Shown piece after piece: positions 45,947 to 55,835 of a stretch of 64,000 nucleotides of DNA. Source of the stretch: Rhodobacteraceae bacterium CCMM004 (lineage in GTDB: Bacteria; Pseudomonadota; Alphaproteobacteria; Rhodobacterales; Rhodobacteraceae); assembly GCA_004005435.1 (NCBI GenBank), contig RZWH01000001.1:744001-808000 (forward strand). Direction: 5' to 3'. Under the pieces are notes generated by a model, which saw only the letters and a list, made by a program, of their open reading frames with translations, ran no database searches and was not told the origin of the DNA. A program made the position numbers and the translations under genes. How positions within the stretch are numbered: the stretch's first letter is position 1; each line of letters begins with the position of its first letter.

Positions 45947-47130
45947 CGCAGGCGCATGTTGTTGGGGTTGAAGGTCACCTCGATCTCGCGCCACTGAGGG
46001 TATTTGTCGACCGGCAGATTGTAGCCGCCGTCGCGGTTCTGGCAGCGAAGGATCGCCCGCCGCGCCGCGTCGAAGGCCGAACGCTGGGCCGCGGCCGGCC
46101 CATCGGTGGCCGCGATCTGACGTAACGAGCTCGCCACGACCTCGTTGTCGCGGGTCATCGAGAACCGCACGGTGACGATAATTTGTGCCGCCTGGCTGCC
46201 CGGGTCGATCACCCAGCACTGCCGCACCTTGAGCCGAAACGCTTCTTTCTCGGCGGAGGTCAGCGGCGGTCCGGGATCCTCGCCCTCCCGCGCGATGAGG
46301 TCTTCGAGGCCGGGGATCGTCGGGCGCGGCGTCTCGGGCGCCGGGGCTTCGGCGGCGGGAGTCTCGGGCGTCGGAGCTTCGGCCGCGGGCGTCTCGGCTT
46401 CGGCGGTGCGCGTGGGCGGCGGCGGACGGCGCGGCGGGCGCGGCGCGCTCTCAGGCGCGAGGCCCGCGCTGTCCTCGCCCGTCGCCGGGTCCTCTGGCGC
46501 GGCGGGCTCTTCGTCGGCGACGGCGATCTCGGGCGCGGACTCGGGGGGTGCGGCGGGGGTGTCCTCGATGGGCTCCACCGGCGTTTCTGACGGCTCGGGC
46601 GCCGTGGTCTCGGCCAAATCCGGCGCCGGCTCGGCCTCGGGCGGCGGCGGCGGCGCGGTGTCGGGACTGACACGGGGGGTCGGCCGCGGGCTGGCATCGG
46701 GCGCAGGCGGCGCCTCGCTGGGCGGGGGCGCCGAGGGCTCGGCCGGGGGCGCGTCGGCCACGTCGGCCTCGGGCGGCAACGGCGCCAGCGGCTCGGGTGG
46801 CGCCTCGGGCGCTTCGGACGGCGTCGGAGGGTCGGGCGCCGGCGCGACCGGCGGCGCCTCCTCGGCCGCCGGCGGGGTCGGTGCGGGCTCGGGTTCCGGC
46901 GTCGCGGGCGCGGGTTCGGGGCTGGTGTCGAGCACCGGGGGGGCGTCCGACACCTCCGGCGGCGTCGCCGCCGCGCCGCCGGTCAGGGCGGCGAACTCTT
47001 CGGCCGTGATCACCGACACGTCGGCCACCGGCGGCGGCGGCGGCGGATCGCGCGCGAACAGGTCGCCCCAGAGGACGAACGCAATCAGCCCCAGATGGCC
47101 GATCCCCGAGATATAGGTGCCCGTGTTCAC
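45943..47130 (-). CDS. tolA: Tol-Pal system protein TolA
   Basis: The protein has 395 residues. An N-terminal membrane helix (ISGIGHLGLIAFVLWGDLF) is followed by a very long Pro/Glu/Ala-rich linker (about residues 30-280) in place of the usual Lys/Ala helix. Domain III starts near AFRLKVRQCWVIDPG and ends FNPNNMRLR. TolA transmits energy from TolQR to TolB/Pal across the periplasm. It starts 10 bp after tolR. Confidence 0.93.
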   Translation of the reverse strand: MNTGTYISGIGHLGLIAFVLWGDLFARDPPPPPPVADVSVITAEEFAALTGGAAATPPEVSDAPPVLDTSPEPAPATPEPEPAPTPPAAEEAPPVAPAPDPPTPSEAPEAPPEPLAPLPPEADVADAPPAEPSAPPPSEAPPAPDASPRPTPRVSPDTAPPPPPEAEPAPDLAETTAPEPSETPVEPIEDTPAAPPESAPEIAVADEEPAAPEDPATGEDSAGLAPESAPRPPRRPPPPTRTAEAETPAAEAPTPETPAAEAPAPETPRPTIPGLEDLIAREGEDPGPPLTSAEKEAFRLKVRQCWVIDPGSQAAQIIVTVRFSMTRDNEVVASSLRQIAATDGPAAAQRSAFDAARRAILRCQNRDGGYNLPVDKYPQWREIEVTFNPNNMRLR

Positions 47131-47140
47131 CCGGGCCGCC

Positions 47141-47611
47141 CTATTCGTCCCGTCCGTCCAACCGCGGCCCGCCGGTGTCGGTCACCAACCCGATGTTGCG
47201 GAAGCCCCCGGCGTTCAGCGCGCCCATGACCTCCATCACCCGGGCATAGGGGATGGCCCCGTCGGCGCGCAGGAACACCTTGTCCGAGGTCCGCTCGGAC
47301 GCGATGGCGCGGAGTTGCGCGATCAGGTTGTCGGACTCCGACCGGTTGTCCATGAGCAGCACCCGGCCATCGGCGGTCAGCGTCACGGTCAGCGGCTCTT
47401 CCTGGTCGACGGGCAGCGCCTCGGCCGCCGTCTCGGGCAGTTGCACGGGCACGCCCACGGTCAACAGAGGCGCGGCCACCATGAAGATGATCAGCAACAC
47501 CAGCATCACATCGACGAAGGGCGTGACGTTGATCTCGCTCATCGGGCGGCGGCGCGACCGGCGGCGCCGGCGCGGTCCGCTGGCGTCCTTCTGAATGGCC
47601 CCGGCGCCCAT
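47141..47611 (-). CDS. tolR: Tol-Pal system protein TolR
   Basis: The protein has 156 residues. A basic N-terminus precedes EINVTPFVDVMLVLLIIFMV, the single membrane helix with the proton-channel Asp (PFVDV). The periplasmic part ends LNAGGFRNIGLVTDT. It is ExbD/TolR-type and works with TolQ. It begins 1 nt after tolQ. Confidence 0.97.
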   Translation of the reverse strand: MGAGAIQKDASGPRRRRRSRRRPMSEINVTPFVDVMLVLLIIFMVAAPLLTVGVPVQLPETAAEALPVDQEEPLTVTLTADGRVLLMDNRSESDNLIAQLRAIASERTSDKVFLRADGAIPYARVMEVMGALNAGGFRNIGLVTDTGGPRLDGRDE

Positions 47612-47612
47612 C

Positions 47613-48308
47613 TCAGCCGTCCAGCTGGCGCGACAGGATCGTGGCGAATTCGTCCGAGAACGCCTCGTAGCCGGCGACGATCCGCTCGCTGTCGGCCGAA
47701 AGCTTGTTGTAGAAGATCACCGCAGGAATCGCCGCGAGTAGGCCCAGGCCGGTGGCCAGGAGCGCCTCGGCGATGCCGGGCGCCACGACGGCGAGGTTGG
47801 TGTTCTGCTGCTCGGCGATCTCGATGAAGGCGTTCATGATGCCCCAGACCGTGCCGAACAGACCGATGAAGGGCGTGGTCGACCCCACCGTCGCCAGGAG
47901 CGGCAGCCCCTTTTCCAGGCTTTCCGCCTCCTTGGCGATGGCCACGTCCATGGACCGGTCGATGCGCGCCTGGGCGCCGGGGATCATGCCGCCGTCGGCG
48001 CGGTGGCTGCGCTGCCATTCCGTCATCCCGGCGACAAAGACCGAGGCGGCGCGCCCCTCGGGCTCGGGCCCGAGCTTCTGATACAGCTCGTCCAGCGGCT
48101 CACCGGACCAGAACGCGTCTTCGAAGCGGCGGGCCTCGCTGCGGGCGCGGCGATAGACCAGGAGCTTCTGAATGATCACGGCCCAGGCCCAGAACGAGGC
48201 CAGGACCAGGATCAGCATCACGATCTTGACCGTCAGCGTGGCGCGGAGAAAGAGACCCCACATGGAGAAGTCGATCTCCGACGCGAGCGCAAGCGTTTCG
48301 GGTTCCAT
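47613..48308 (-). CDS. tolQ: Tol-Pal system protein TolQ
   Basis: The protein has 231 residues and is ExbB/TolQ-type with three membrane segments (VKIVMLILVLASFWAWAVII; LLATVGSTTPFIGLFGTVWG; IAEALLATGLGLLAAIPAVI). TolQ with TolR converts the proton gradient into TolA motion. It ends the ybgC-tolQ junction with a 90-bp gap, in which a promoter may lie. Confidence 0.97.
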   Translation of the reverse strand: MEPETLALASEIDFSMWGLFLRATLTVKIVMLILVLASFWAWAVIIQKLLVYRRARSEARRFEDAFWSGEPLDELYQKLGPEPEGRAASVFVAGMTEWQRSHRADGGMIPGAQARIDRSMDVAIAKEAESLEKGLPLLATVGSTTPFIGLFGTVWGIMNAFIEIAEQQNTNLAVVAPGIAEALLATGLGLLAAIPAVIFYNKLSADSERIVAGYEAFSDEFATILSRQLDG

Positions 48309-48398
48309 GCGTCTGCTCTTTGTTTGCGGCCGGTCTGCGCCGGTCTGCGGTGGCTGGCACGCTACAGCAAAACCCGGAGACTTGCCAACCCGAACGGA

Positions 48399-48815
48399 TC
48401 AGCCGCCGATGCGGTCGGTGAGGTTCCGCGGCAGGCGCCGCGGCCGCCCGTCCTCGCCCAGGGCCACGAGCGTCACCCGCGCGTCGAAGAGCGCCGTTTG
48501 CCCGCGCAGAACCGTCTGCCTCAGGACGATCCGCGCCAGGCGCAGGTCCACCGGCGCGGTCTCGACGTCGAGCAGGTCGTCGAACCGGGCCGGCGAGAGA
48601 TAGTCGGCCTCGACCCGACGCACGGCAAAGACGATGCCGCTCTCGGCCTTCAGCGCCGCTTGGTCGATCCCCAGCCTCCGCACCCATTCGGTGCGCGCCC
48701 TCTCGATGAATTTCAGATAGTTGGCGTAGTAGACGATCCCGGCGAGGTCGGTGTCTTCGTAATAGACCCGGACGGTGAAGCGGTGGGGTGCGGCCATCGG
48801 CGGGAGGGCGCTCAT
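48399..48815 (-). CDS. ybgC: acyl-CoA thioesterase YbgC
   Basis: The protein has 138 residues. The 4-hydroxybenzoyl-CoA thioesterase/hotdog signature is YYEDTDLAGIVYYANYLKFI with the catalytic Asp. RARTEWVRRLGID follows. In tol operons YbgC acts on short acyl-CoAs or acyl-ACP. The start overlaps the previous gene's TGA as ATGA (48812-48815). Confidence 0.95.
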   Translation of the reverse strand: MSALPPMAAPHRFTVRVYYEDTDLAGIVYYANYLKFIERARTEWVRRLGIDQAALKAESGIVFAVRRVEADYLSPARFDDLLDVETAPVDLRLARIVLRQTVLRGQTALFDARVTLVALGEDGRPRRLPRNLTDRIGG

Positions 48816-49438
48816 GCGGGGCGCGGCAGTCGCGCGCCCAGCCGCAGGGCGTGGGACGGATCGCCGGCCGCCGCGGGCATCGCCGGGTCGTAGGCGGCGC
48901 GGATCACTGCCGCCACCTCGGGGCGCAGCACCGTGGCCCCGGTGTCGAGCCGCCCGAGCGGCGAGGTGTCGGCGAACGCGGCATCCGACCACAGCAGGAT
49001 CGACTGCACCGCCTGGCTCAGGGCGACGGTCTCGGCCGGGACAGCGCTCAGATGCGCGTCCATCCGCAGGAAGACAAAGCAGGCGCGGATCGCCCCCTCC
49101 GCATCGAAGCGGAAGATGCGGTACTGGTTGGCCTCGGCCTCGGCCAGTCGGACGACCAGCGCGGACAGGTCCGGCACCAGGCGGTCGAGGTTGGGCACCT
49201 GGGTCAACTCGTCCCAGTCGCGGCAGAAGAACATCATCAGGTTCGCCCCGAGTTCGGGGTCGGTCTCGGCCAGAGGATGCGCGGCGAGCGCCGCCACCGC
49301 CTCCAACGCGCCCTTCACCGTGGCCAGCGTGGCATCCTCCACACCGAACACCACCGGCGCGATGGGCCGCCCCCACCGGGCAAAGAGATAGCTGCCGTCG
49401 GCGCGCGTGAAATAGCGGGCGGGATCGGTCGGGATCAT
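48812..49438 (-). CDS. conserved hypothetical protein upstream of ybgC
   Basis: The ATG at 49438 gives 208 residues; codons before it lack a good start context. The sequence begins IPTDPARYFTRADGSYLFAR and continues WGRPIAPVVFGVEDATLATV. It has no signal peptide or membrane helix and ends in the ATGA overlap with ybgC, so it is the first gene of the tol operon here. I do not recognise the domain. A cytoplasmic accessory role is guesswork. Confidence 0.7.
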   Translation of the reverse strand: MIPTDPARYFTRADGSYLFARWGRPIAPVVFGVEDATLATVKGALEAVAALAAHPLAETDPELGANLMMFFCRDWDELTQVPNLDRLVPDLSALVVRLAEAEANQYRIFRFDAEGAIRACFVFLRMDAHLSAVPAETVALSQAVQSILLWSDAAFADTSPLGRLDTGATVLRPEVAAVIRAAYDPAMPAAAGDPSHALRLGARLPRPA

Positions 49439-49569
49439 GGCCCCCGGGGCTAGGCCGTCGCGGCGGGGGATGCAAGCGCGGGCGGCCGGTCGCGCGGCGT
49501 CGCGCCGCATCCAAAGCGCCGGGCGGCAGCCCAGATATGGGTCAACACACCTTACCCGAGAGAAACGCT

Positions 49570-49821
49570 ATGGCATTCCTGACCCCGATCCCTCCGGCGA
49601 CCCCCTGGCCCACGCGTCTGTTGCTGCATGTGCCGCTGATCGGGTGGATGGCCCGCGACGTGGCGTTCGGAGACCGCGCGAACCTCTACTTCGCCCTCGT
49701 GGCGCTGATCTCGGTCTGGATCATGGCGGTGATGACCTGGGGCGTGCTGGCGCTGTATCTGCCCCTCGTGGCGTTCGTGCCCGCGATGTTCGTGATCCTA
49801 TTCCTGATCACCTGGGGATAG
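49570..49821 (+). CDS. small membrane protein
   Basis: The protein has 83 residues and two hydrophobic segments (ANLYFALVALISVWIMAVMT; LYLPLVAFVPAMFVILFLIT). The ATG at 49570 follows CGAGAG. It stands alone between the divergent tol operon and ruvB and matches no family I know. The 259 bp to ruvB show no gene. Confidence 0.65.
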   Translation: MAFLTPIPPATPWPTRLLLHVPLIGWMARDVAFGDRANLYFALVALISVWIMAVMTWGVLALYLPLVAFVPAMFVILFLITWG

Positions 49822-50080
49822 GGGCGCCGCCGCAGAACCGGCGGGCCGTCGTCCGGCCCGCTCGGTCGAGATCGTCCACGCTCTGAAGGGCCGCGCCGTC
49901 CCGCCGGGGCGCGGTCGCACGTCACACCTCCTCCCCAGAGGTAATCCCATTGCGGCGGCCACACCGTCCTCGCCAAAAAGATGCGCCTCGGTGGGGCGGG
50001 GCGGCCCTGCCCTGCGCGCCGCCGGGCGAGGCGTGGAGGCCCGCCGCCTCGCCGAGGGGCTGCCCGCGCGAGATCGTCTG

Positions 50081-51100
50081 TCACAACAGCGTGCCCTGCC
50101 CCGGCGGAGGCGCGTCGAGGCCCAGATGGCGCCAGGCGGCGGCGGCCAGCATCCGGCCCCGGGGGGTCCGGGCAATGAGGCCCTGTTGCAGGAGGTAGGG
50201 CTCGATCACTTCCTCCAGCGCGTCGCGGCTTTCGCTCAGCGCCGCCGACAGCGTCTCGATCCCCACCGGGCCGCCGCCGTAGCTCTCGGCGATCAGCCGC
50301 AGATACCGGCGGTCGGCCCCGTCGAGGCCCAGCCCATCGACCCCCAGCCGGGTCAGCGCGCTGTCGGCCAGGTCCCGCGTCAGCCGCCCGTCCCCTTCGA
50401 CCAGGGCAAAGTCCACCACCCGGCGCAGGAGCCGCCCGGCGATCCGTGGCGTGCCCCGTGCCCGGCGCGCGATCTCGGCCGCCCCGTCGGGTTCGGCGTC
50501 GATGCCCAAAAGCCCGGCCCCGCGGGTGACGATGCGGTGCAGTTCTTCGGCGGTGTAAAACTGCAGCCGGACGGGTATGCCGAAGCGGTCCCTCAGCGGC
50601 GTCGTCAGCAGGCCGAGGCGCGTGGTCGCACCGACCAGGGTGAACGGCTGGAGGTCGATGCGCACCGTCCGCGCCGCCGGTCCCTCGCCGATCACCAGAT
50701 CGAGGGCAAAGTCCTCCAGCGCGGGATAGAGCACCTCCTCGACCACCGGATTGAGCCGGTGGATCTCGTCGATGAACAGGACGTCGCGGGCGTCGAGATT
50801 GGTCAGGATCGCGGCCAGGTCGCCCGCCTTGGCCAGCACCGGGCCGGACGTCATGCGAAAGTTCACGCCCAACTCGCGCGCGATGATCTGCGCCAGCGTG
50901 GTCTTGCCTAAACCCGGCGGCCCGTGAAACAGCGCGTGGTCCATGGCGCGCCCACGCATCCGCGCGCTGTCGATGAACACCCGCAGGTTCGCCCGCGCCT
51001 CAGCCTGTCCGACGAAGGCGTCGAGCGTCTGCGGCCTGAGCGCGGGGCCCTCGTCCTCGGGCAACGGCTCGGGCCTGAGCGCCGGGTCGGGGCCGGTCAT
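50081..51100 (-). CDS. ruvB: Holliday junction DNA helicase RuvB
   Basis: The protein has 339 residues. Walker A is [18 protein letters not shown], Walker B is [16 protein letters not shown], sensor 1 is [20 protein letters not shown] and the C-terminal winged helix ends [17 protein letters not shown]. With RuvA it drives branch migration. Its ATG overlaps the stop of the 30-codon ORF that links it to ruvA. Confidence 0.98.
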   Translation of the reverse strand: MTGPDPALRPEPLPEDEGPALRPQTLDAFVGQAEARANLRVFIDSARMRGRAMDHALFHGPPGLGKTTLAQIIARELGVNFRMTSGPVLAKAGDLAAILTNLDARDVLFIDEIHRLNPVVEEVLYPALEDFALDLVIGEGPAARTVRIDLQPFTLVGATTRLGLLTTPLRDRFGIPVRLQFYTAEELHRIVTRGAGLLGIDAEPDGAAEIARRARGTPRIAGRLLRRVVDFALVEGDGRLTRDLADSALTRLGVDGLGLDGADRRYLRLIAESYGGGPVGIETLSAALSESRDALEEVIEPYLLQQGLIARTPRGRMLAAAAWRHLGLDAPPPGQGTLL

Positions 51101-51189
51101 CCGACGAGCCCGTGACTTGGGGTGTGTGGCATCACTCTTGCAAGCCTTGCCCCGCGAAGGTGGCCGTCGAGCCGCAACACGTCGGTCAT
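51097..51189 (-). CDS. 30-codon ORF bridging ruvA and ruvB
   Basis: The ORF encodes 30 residues beginning [20 protein letters not shown]. Its ATG overlaps the ruvA TGA (51186-51189) and its TGA overlaps the ruvB ATG (51097-51100), both as ATGA. Two perfect overlaps make chance unlikely and suggest that ribosomes pass from ruvA to ruvB through it. It may be a true microprotein or only a translational bridge. No homology is known to me. Confidence 0.6.
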   Translation of the reverse strand: MTDVLRLDGHLRGARLARVMPHTPSHGLVG

Positions 51190-51839
51190 CCCGCCGGGGC
51201 CAGACGGCGCAGGGCGCCGCGGATCAGCGCGGCGGTGTCGGCCTCGGGCGTTTCGCGCGCGGTTTCGGCCACCGCCGCCGCGGCCTCGGCCGGGGCATAG
51301 CCCAGGTTCGACAGCGCCGACAGCGCCTCGGAGGTGGCAGCGCCTGACGCGGCCGCCGCCGCAGCGGGCGGCGGCGGCGGCCCATCGCCTCCGGCGACGG
51401 CGGGCGGTGGGGCCGTGGCGGCGCCCATGGCCATCACGCCCGGCGCCTTGTCCTTCAGCTCGTTGACCACCCGCTGGGCGATCTTGGGCCCGACGCCGGG
51501 CGCCGCGCGCACCGAGGCCGAGTCGCCCAGGGCGATGGCGCGGCTCACTCCCTCTGGGCCCAGCGTGCCGAGAATCGCCAGCGCAGCCTTGGTGCCCACG
51601 CCCTGCACCCCGGTCAGCAGGCGATGCCACTCCTTTTCGACAAGGGTTTGGAAGCCGACGAGCTGCAACAAATCCTCGCGCACGATCAGGTCGGTGTAGA
51701 GCGCGGCCGCCGCCCCCGCCGCGGGCAGCGCCGCCAGCGTCCGCTCGGACACATGCACCACATAGCCCACGCCGCCGACGTCGATCAGCACGTGGTCGGC
51801 GCCGCGATAGTCGATGCGCCCCGCGACACGGCCGATCAT
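51186..51839 (-). CDS. ruvA: Holliday junction DNA-binding protein RuvA
   Basis: The protein has 217 residues. Domain I begins [20 protein letters not shown]. HhH motifs are seen around [20 protein letters not shown] and [21 protein letters not shown] Pro/Ala linker leads to the RuvB-contacting domain III ([20 protein letters not shown]). It starts in an ATGA overlap with ruvC. Confidence 0.97.
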   Translation of the reverse strand: MIGRVAGRIDYRGADHVLIDVGGVGYVVHVSERTLAALPAAGAAAALYTDLIVREDLLQLVGFQTLVEKEWHRLLTGVQGVGTKAALAILGTLGPEGVSRAIALGDSASVRAAPGVGPKIAQRVVNELKDKAPGVMAMGAATAPPPAVAGGDGPPPPPAAAAAASGAATSEALSALSNLGYAPAEAAAAVAETARETPEADTAALIRGALRRLAPAG

Positions 51840-52324
51840 TCCGCCGCACCCCGATAGGGCAGGCGCCGGTGCACCGCGTGACAGATGGCGACGGCCAGGG
51901 CGTCGGCCGCGTCGGGCCCAGCGATGACCGCGCCGGGGAGCTGCATCCGAACCATGTGCATCACCTGTGCCTTGTCGGCGTGGCCGACGCCCACCACCGT
52001 CTTCTTGATCGCATTGGGGGCATACTCGCCGATCTCCAGCCCCGCCTGCGCAGGGACCAGCAGGGCCACGCCCCGTGCCTGCCCCAGCTTGAGCGACCCG
52101 GCGCTGTCCTTGTTCACGAAGGTGTGCTCGACCGCGGCGCAATCGGGACGGGTCTGGGCCACCACATCGGTCAGTTGTTGCCAGAGCGCCAGGAGCCGCT
52201 GACCCATCTCGCCGGGCCCCGACACGCACTGTCCGTTGGCCACATGGCTGAGGCGGCCGGACCGCGACTCGACCACCCCCCAGCCGAGGGTCCTGAGCCC
52301 CGGATCGATTCCCAACACCCGCAT
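51836..52324 (-). CDS. ruvC: crossover junction endodeoxyribonuclease RuvC
   Basis: The protein has 162 residues. It begins [18 protein letters not shown] with the first catalytic Asp, then [20 protein letters not shown] (Glu) and [14 protein letters not shown] (Asp pair). It cuts Holliday junctions. The start at 52324 is set by the conserved opening; an upstream ATG would add 13 unrelated residues. The 320 bp to the DUF1127 gene hold no other gene that I can see. Confidence 0.97.
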   Translation of the reverse strand: MRVLGIDPGLRTLGWGVVESRSGRLSHVANGQCVSGPGEMGQRLLALWQQLTDVVAQTRPDCAAVEHTFVNKDSAGSLKLGQARGVALLVPAQAGLEIGEYAPNAIKKTVVGVGHADKAQVMHMVRMQLPGAVIAGPDAADALAVAICHAVHRRLPYRGAAE

Positions 52325-52646
52325 CTGCCCGGCCTCGTGCGTCCGTTTTGCAACGCCTAGCACGAAACGCGAACATTGCGCCAGATTTTTTCCCGCTCCC
52401 GACCCCGGCGCCGAGGTCCGTTTGCGCCGCCGCGAGGGTCGGAAGCGACATCGATGACGCCGAATTTACCATAATAGCTCAATGCGTTACCGGTATCTGA
52501 GCGCTATGCCGAGGACGCATATCTGCCATGTCTTGGCGCCTATTGCGGCGGGCCAGCGCGCCGACTAGCTGCCGGATATTCAGCCCGGTCCGCCGCCTGA
52601 GGAACCCCAAGAGACGCACATCAGACACACCCAAAGGATCCCCGCC

Positions 52647-52856
52647 ATGTCCGCCTTCGATGCCCCCCGCACCTACACCGACGGCAACGCGCTGAGCACC
52701 CGCGCTTATGTTCTGGTCCTGCGCGCCCTGCGCACGCTGATCGATTGGAACAATGCCCGTCAGACCCGCAAGACGCTGGGCCAGTTGACGGATCGCGAAC
52801 TGGACGACATTGGCCTGATCCGCGGCGACATCGACAGCATCGCCGCGATACGCTGA
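52647..52856 (+). CDS. DUF1127 small protein
   Basis: The protein has 69 residues and the DUF1127 (YjiS-like) C-terminal motif RQTRKTLGQLTDRELDDIGL. In Rhodobacter a DUF1127 protein (CcaF1) binds RNA and its gene lies with CcsR small RNAs, so RNA-linked roles are plausible but unproven here. The ATG at 52647 follows AAAGGA. A strong terminator begins 25 bp after the stop, giving a short monocistronic transcript. Confidence 0.88.
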   Translation: MSAFDAPRTYTDGNALSTRAYVLVLRALRTLIDWNNARQTRKTLGQLTDRELDDIGLIRGDIDSIAAIR

Positions 52857-52881
52857 ACCCGACTGCGACTGCTGAAATTCA

Positions 52882-52915
52882 ACGGGCCGCTGCGCACCCC
52901 ACGCAGCGGCCCGTT
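52882..52915 (+). terminator. rho-independent terminator of the DUF1127 gene
   Basis: ACGGGCCGCTGCG and CGCAGCGGCCCGT form a long perfect GC-rich stem across a short C-rich loop, followed by TTTCG. The downstream T tract is short but the stem is strong. Confidence 0.8.
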
Positions 52916-52969
52916 TCGCGTCGGCGGTCGGCGCCGCGCCCCCTCGCCGGGCGCGGGCGCGCTCCGGCC

Positions 52970-53317
52970 TTAACGCAGCAGCGAAGCGATCTGTTCGGAG
53001 AGCCAGACGGTCAGCGCGTCGGCCTGCATCACCCAGGCGCCCGCCTGCTCGACCACGGTGCCCCCGGCCAGCATCGCGACGCTCTCGTCGTAGGCGGTCG
53101 GACCCACATGGGTCAGCATCACGGCCTTGGCCAGCAACAGCACCCCGGCCACCGCGACCACCGTGCCCCAGGGAAAGCCGCTACCGTGACGGCGCGGGCG
53201 AGCGATGATCAGGCCGTCGGCACCGATGGTGGCGACAGAACCGCGGGACAGCTTGCGCGCACGCTTCTGGATCGAGATCCGGCGCTGGTCGAAGGTCTGG
53301 GGCGTGGTGGTGAACAT
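52970..53317 (-). CDS. small membrane-anchored hypothetical protein
   Basis: The ATG at 53317 gives 115 residues; GAAAGAAG lies about 10 nt upstream. A basic N-terminal domain (RRISIQKRARKLSRG) is followed by one membrane helix (FPWGTVVAVAGVLLLAKAVM) and a C-terminal helical tail. A second ATG 18 bp earlier is less well placed. I know no family; small proteins of this type occur widely in Rhodobacterales. Confidence 0.6.
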   Translation of the reverse strand: MFTTTPQTFDQRRISIQKRARKLSRGSVATIGADGLIIARPRRHGSGFPWGTVVAVAGVLLLAKAVMLTHVGPTAYDESVAMLAGGTVVEQAGAWVMQADALTVWLSEQIASLLR

Positions 53318-53439
53318 GGCAGCAGCTTCTTTCAATCGGACTATCGGCCCCCACCGATGAAGGCGAGAATCCTGTCGAAATGTGGCGGGAATGGGGCAGA
53401 TAGAGCCGATTGAGGTCGAATCGGGCCAAACCGCCCGAT

Positions 53440-54315
53440 TCAGGCCCCCGTTGCCATCAAAACGAGGGTCGACCAGTCGACAATATCCCTCCTTTCGCGG
53501 AGATTGAAGCCAGACTGCGCATAAACGCCGATCACCTCGTCGGCCTGTTCAGTCAGAATCCCTGACAAAATGACGTGCCCGCCCGGTTTCGTGTGGGTGG
53601 CCATGTCGGGCGCCAGCGCGACCAGCGGCCCTTTCAGTATGTTGGCGAAGATCAGGTCGAAGGGCGCGGCGTCCGCAATCTCGGGGTGGTCGAAGCCCAC
53701 CGCCTCGACACAGCGGACCCGGCCCTTCAGCCCGTTCAGCGCGACGTTGGCCGCGGCCACCTCCACCGCGACCGCGTCGATGTCGCTGGCCAACACCGGT
53801 CCGGGCCACGCCCGCGCCGCCGCCATCGCCAGGACCGCCGTGCCGCAGCCCAGGTCCAGCACCCGCTCGGCCAGGACGCCGTCGTCCAACAGCCCGTCGA
53901 GCGCCTGGAGACAGCCCAGCGTGGTGCCGTGGTGCCCGGTGCCGAACGCCATCGCCGCGTCCACGAGCAGCGCCACGGTATCGTCGGGCACGGTGTCTGC
54001 GTCGTGGCTGCCATAGAGATAGAACCGCCCGGCGCGCACCGGCGCCAGCTCGCGCCGGACCTTGGCCACCCAGTCGGTCTCGGGCAGTTCCGACACGGTG
54101 AAGGGGCGCGCGCCGAAGGCCGCGGCCAGCACCGCCAGCCCGGTGTCGTCCGGCGCGGCGGTAAAGTAGCCGCCGACCTCCCACAGGCCCGATCCGTCCT
54201 CGATCTCGAACACGCCGACACCGTCGGGTGCGGGGTCGAGCCGCTCCATCGCCGCGCCCAGATCCTGTGCGGCGTCGGGTCCGGGGAGCGTCGTGAGGGC
54301 GGTGAAGGTGGGCAT
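53440..54315 (-). CDS. prmA: ribosomal protein L11 methyltransferase
   Basis: The protein has 291 residues. The class I methyltransferase core reads MAFGTGHHGTTLGCLQALDG, RVLDLGCGTAVLAMAAARAW and FDLIFANILKGPLVALAPDM (the ANIL active-site motif). PrmA trimethylates L11. The ATG at 54315 fits the conserved N-terminus better than upstream codons. Confidence 0.93.
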   Translation of the reverse strand: MPTFTALTTLPGPDAAQDLGAAMERLDPAPDGVGVFEIEDGSGLWEVGGYFTAAPDDTGLAVLAAAFGARPFTVSELPETDWVAKVRRELAPVRAGRFYLYGSHDADTVPDDTVALLVDAAMAFGTGHHGTTLGCLQALDGLLDDGVLAERVLDLGCGTAVLAMAAARAWPGPVLASDIDAVAVEVAAANVALNGLKGRVRCVEAVGFDHPEIADAAPFDLIFANILKGPLVALAPDMATHTKPGGHVILSGILTEQADEVIGVYAQSGFNLRERRDIVDWSTLVLMATGA

Positions 54316-54346
54316 GGCGTGTCTCCGCTGCGGGGCAGAGCAGCCG

Positions 54347-54883
54347 CTAGGACGCCTGTGCCCGGTCGTCAAGCGCGGCCAGCGCCGAGGACGCCAGCGC
54401 CTCGGGCGGTGCGCCGCCGTCGAGGCGGATCACCGGGCAGGTCAGTTCGGCCAGCCACGCCTCGTGGCCGGTCCGGTTACGCCCGGGAAAGCCGCTGTCG
54501 TCATAACCCATGGCCCAGTTCAGGAACGCCGGGCGGGGCCCTTCGGCCCCCCCGGTCCTCAGCCGCTCGCGCCGGCGCAGGCGCACCAACCGCTGCGCCG
54601 GCGGCACGGTGAGAAAGATCACGTGGGTGAGCCGCGGCACGATGGCGTCGCCCCAACCGGCAAAGCTGCCGGCGAGCACCCAGTCCGACCGCGGCAAGAA
54701 CACCGCCCGCATCAGCGCCAGCCGCTGCGGCACCGGCCGTTTCTCGGCAAACGGCGGGTCGGTGGGCCGCCAATAGAAATCGTCGGTGTCGAAGGATTGG
54801 GTCCCCAGGGCCGTGGCGAGGTTGCGCGCCAGGGTCGAGGTGCCCGAACCGCTGGCCCCCAGAACGTGGACGCGCCGGGTCAT
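54347..54883 (-). CDS. P-loop NTPase, adenylate-kinase/FlaR-like
   Basis: The protein has 178 residues. The P-loop is VHVLGASGSGTSTLARNLAT. An acidic DTDDFYWRPTDPPFAEKR and the LTVPPAQRLVRLRRRER stretch are typical of small kinase-like ATPases once called topology-modulation protein. The substrate is unknown. It lies 31 bp before prmA on the same strand and could be co-transcribed. Confidence 0.75.
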   Translation of the reverse strand: MTRRVHVLGASGSGTSTLARNLATALGTQSFDTDDFYWRPTDPPFAEKRPVPQRLALMRAVFLPRSDWVLAGSFAGWGDAIVPRLTHVIFLTVPPAQRLVRLRRRERLRTGGAEGPRPAFLNWAMGYDDSGFPGRNRTGHEAWLAELTCPVIRLDGGAPPEALASSALAALDDRAQAS

Positions 54884-55020
54884 CGGGCGCGGCAGGCCGC
54901 GGTGTCGGGCCGGGCGCAGAGGGGCAGGTGATCGGTCATTGCGGCCGCGCTATAACGCGACCGCGGCCGCTCTCGCAACGCGCGATCCTGACGCAACGCC
55001 GCCGCCAACCGGGGCGCGGA

Positions 55021-55680
<660 letters not shown>

Positions 55681-55757
55681 GGGGACGCCTCCACGCTGCC
55701 GGTGTCGACCGTGGATATAGGGCCGCCGCCCGCCCGCGCCAGACGCCGGAGCGGAGC

Positions 55758-55806
55758 GGCAAGGCGCTTCGAAGCGCCTTGGCAAGGATTTTCGAAAATC
55801 CTTGCC
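55758..55806. repeat. double palindromic element, second copy
   Basis: AAGGCGCTTCGAAGCGCCTT followed by AAGGATTTTCGAAAATCCTT. This is the inverse of the element at 23938, with the TTCGAA centres kept and the second stem changed on both arms. It lies between msrA and the MFS gene. Confidence 0.8.
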
Positions 55807-55835
55807 CGCGCGGACGGCGCCCGCAGCGCCGGGGA

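Noticed and set aside
46145-47116. Gly/Ser/Ala-rich 323-codon plus-strand frame
   Set aside because: Antisense of the Pro/Glu-rich TolA linker, which explains its composition.
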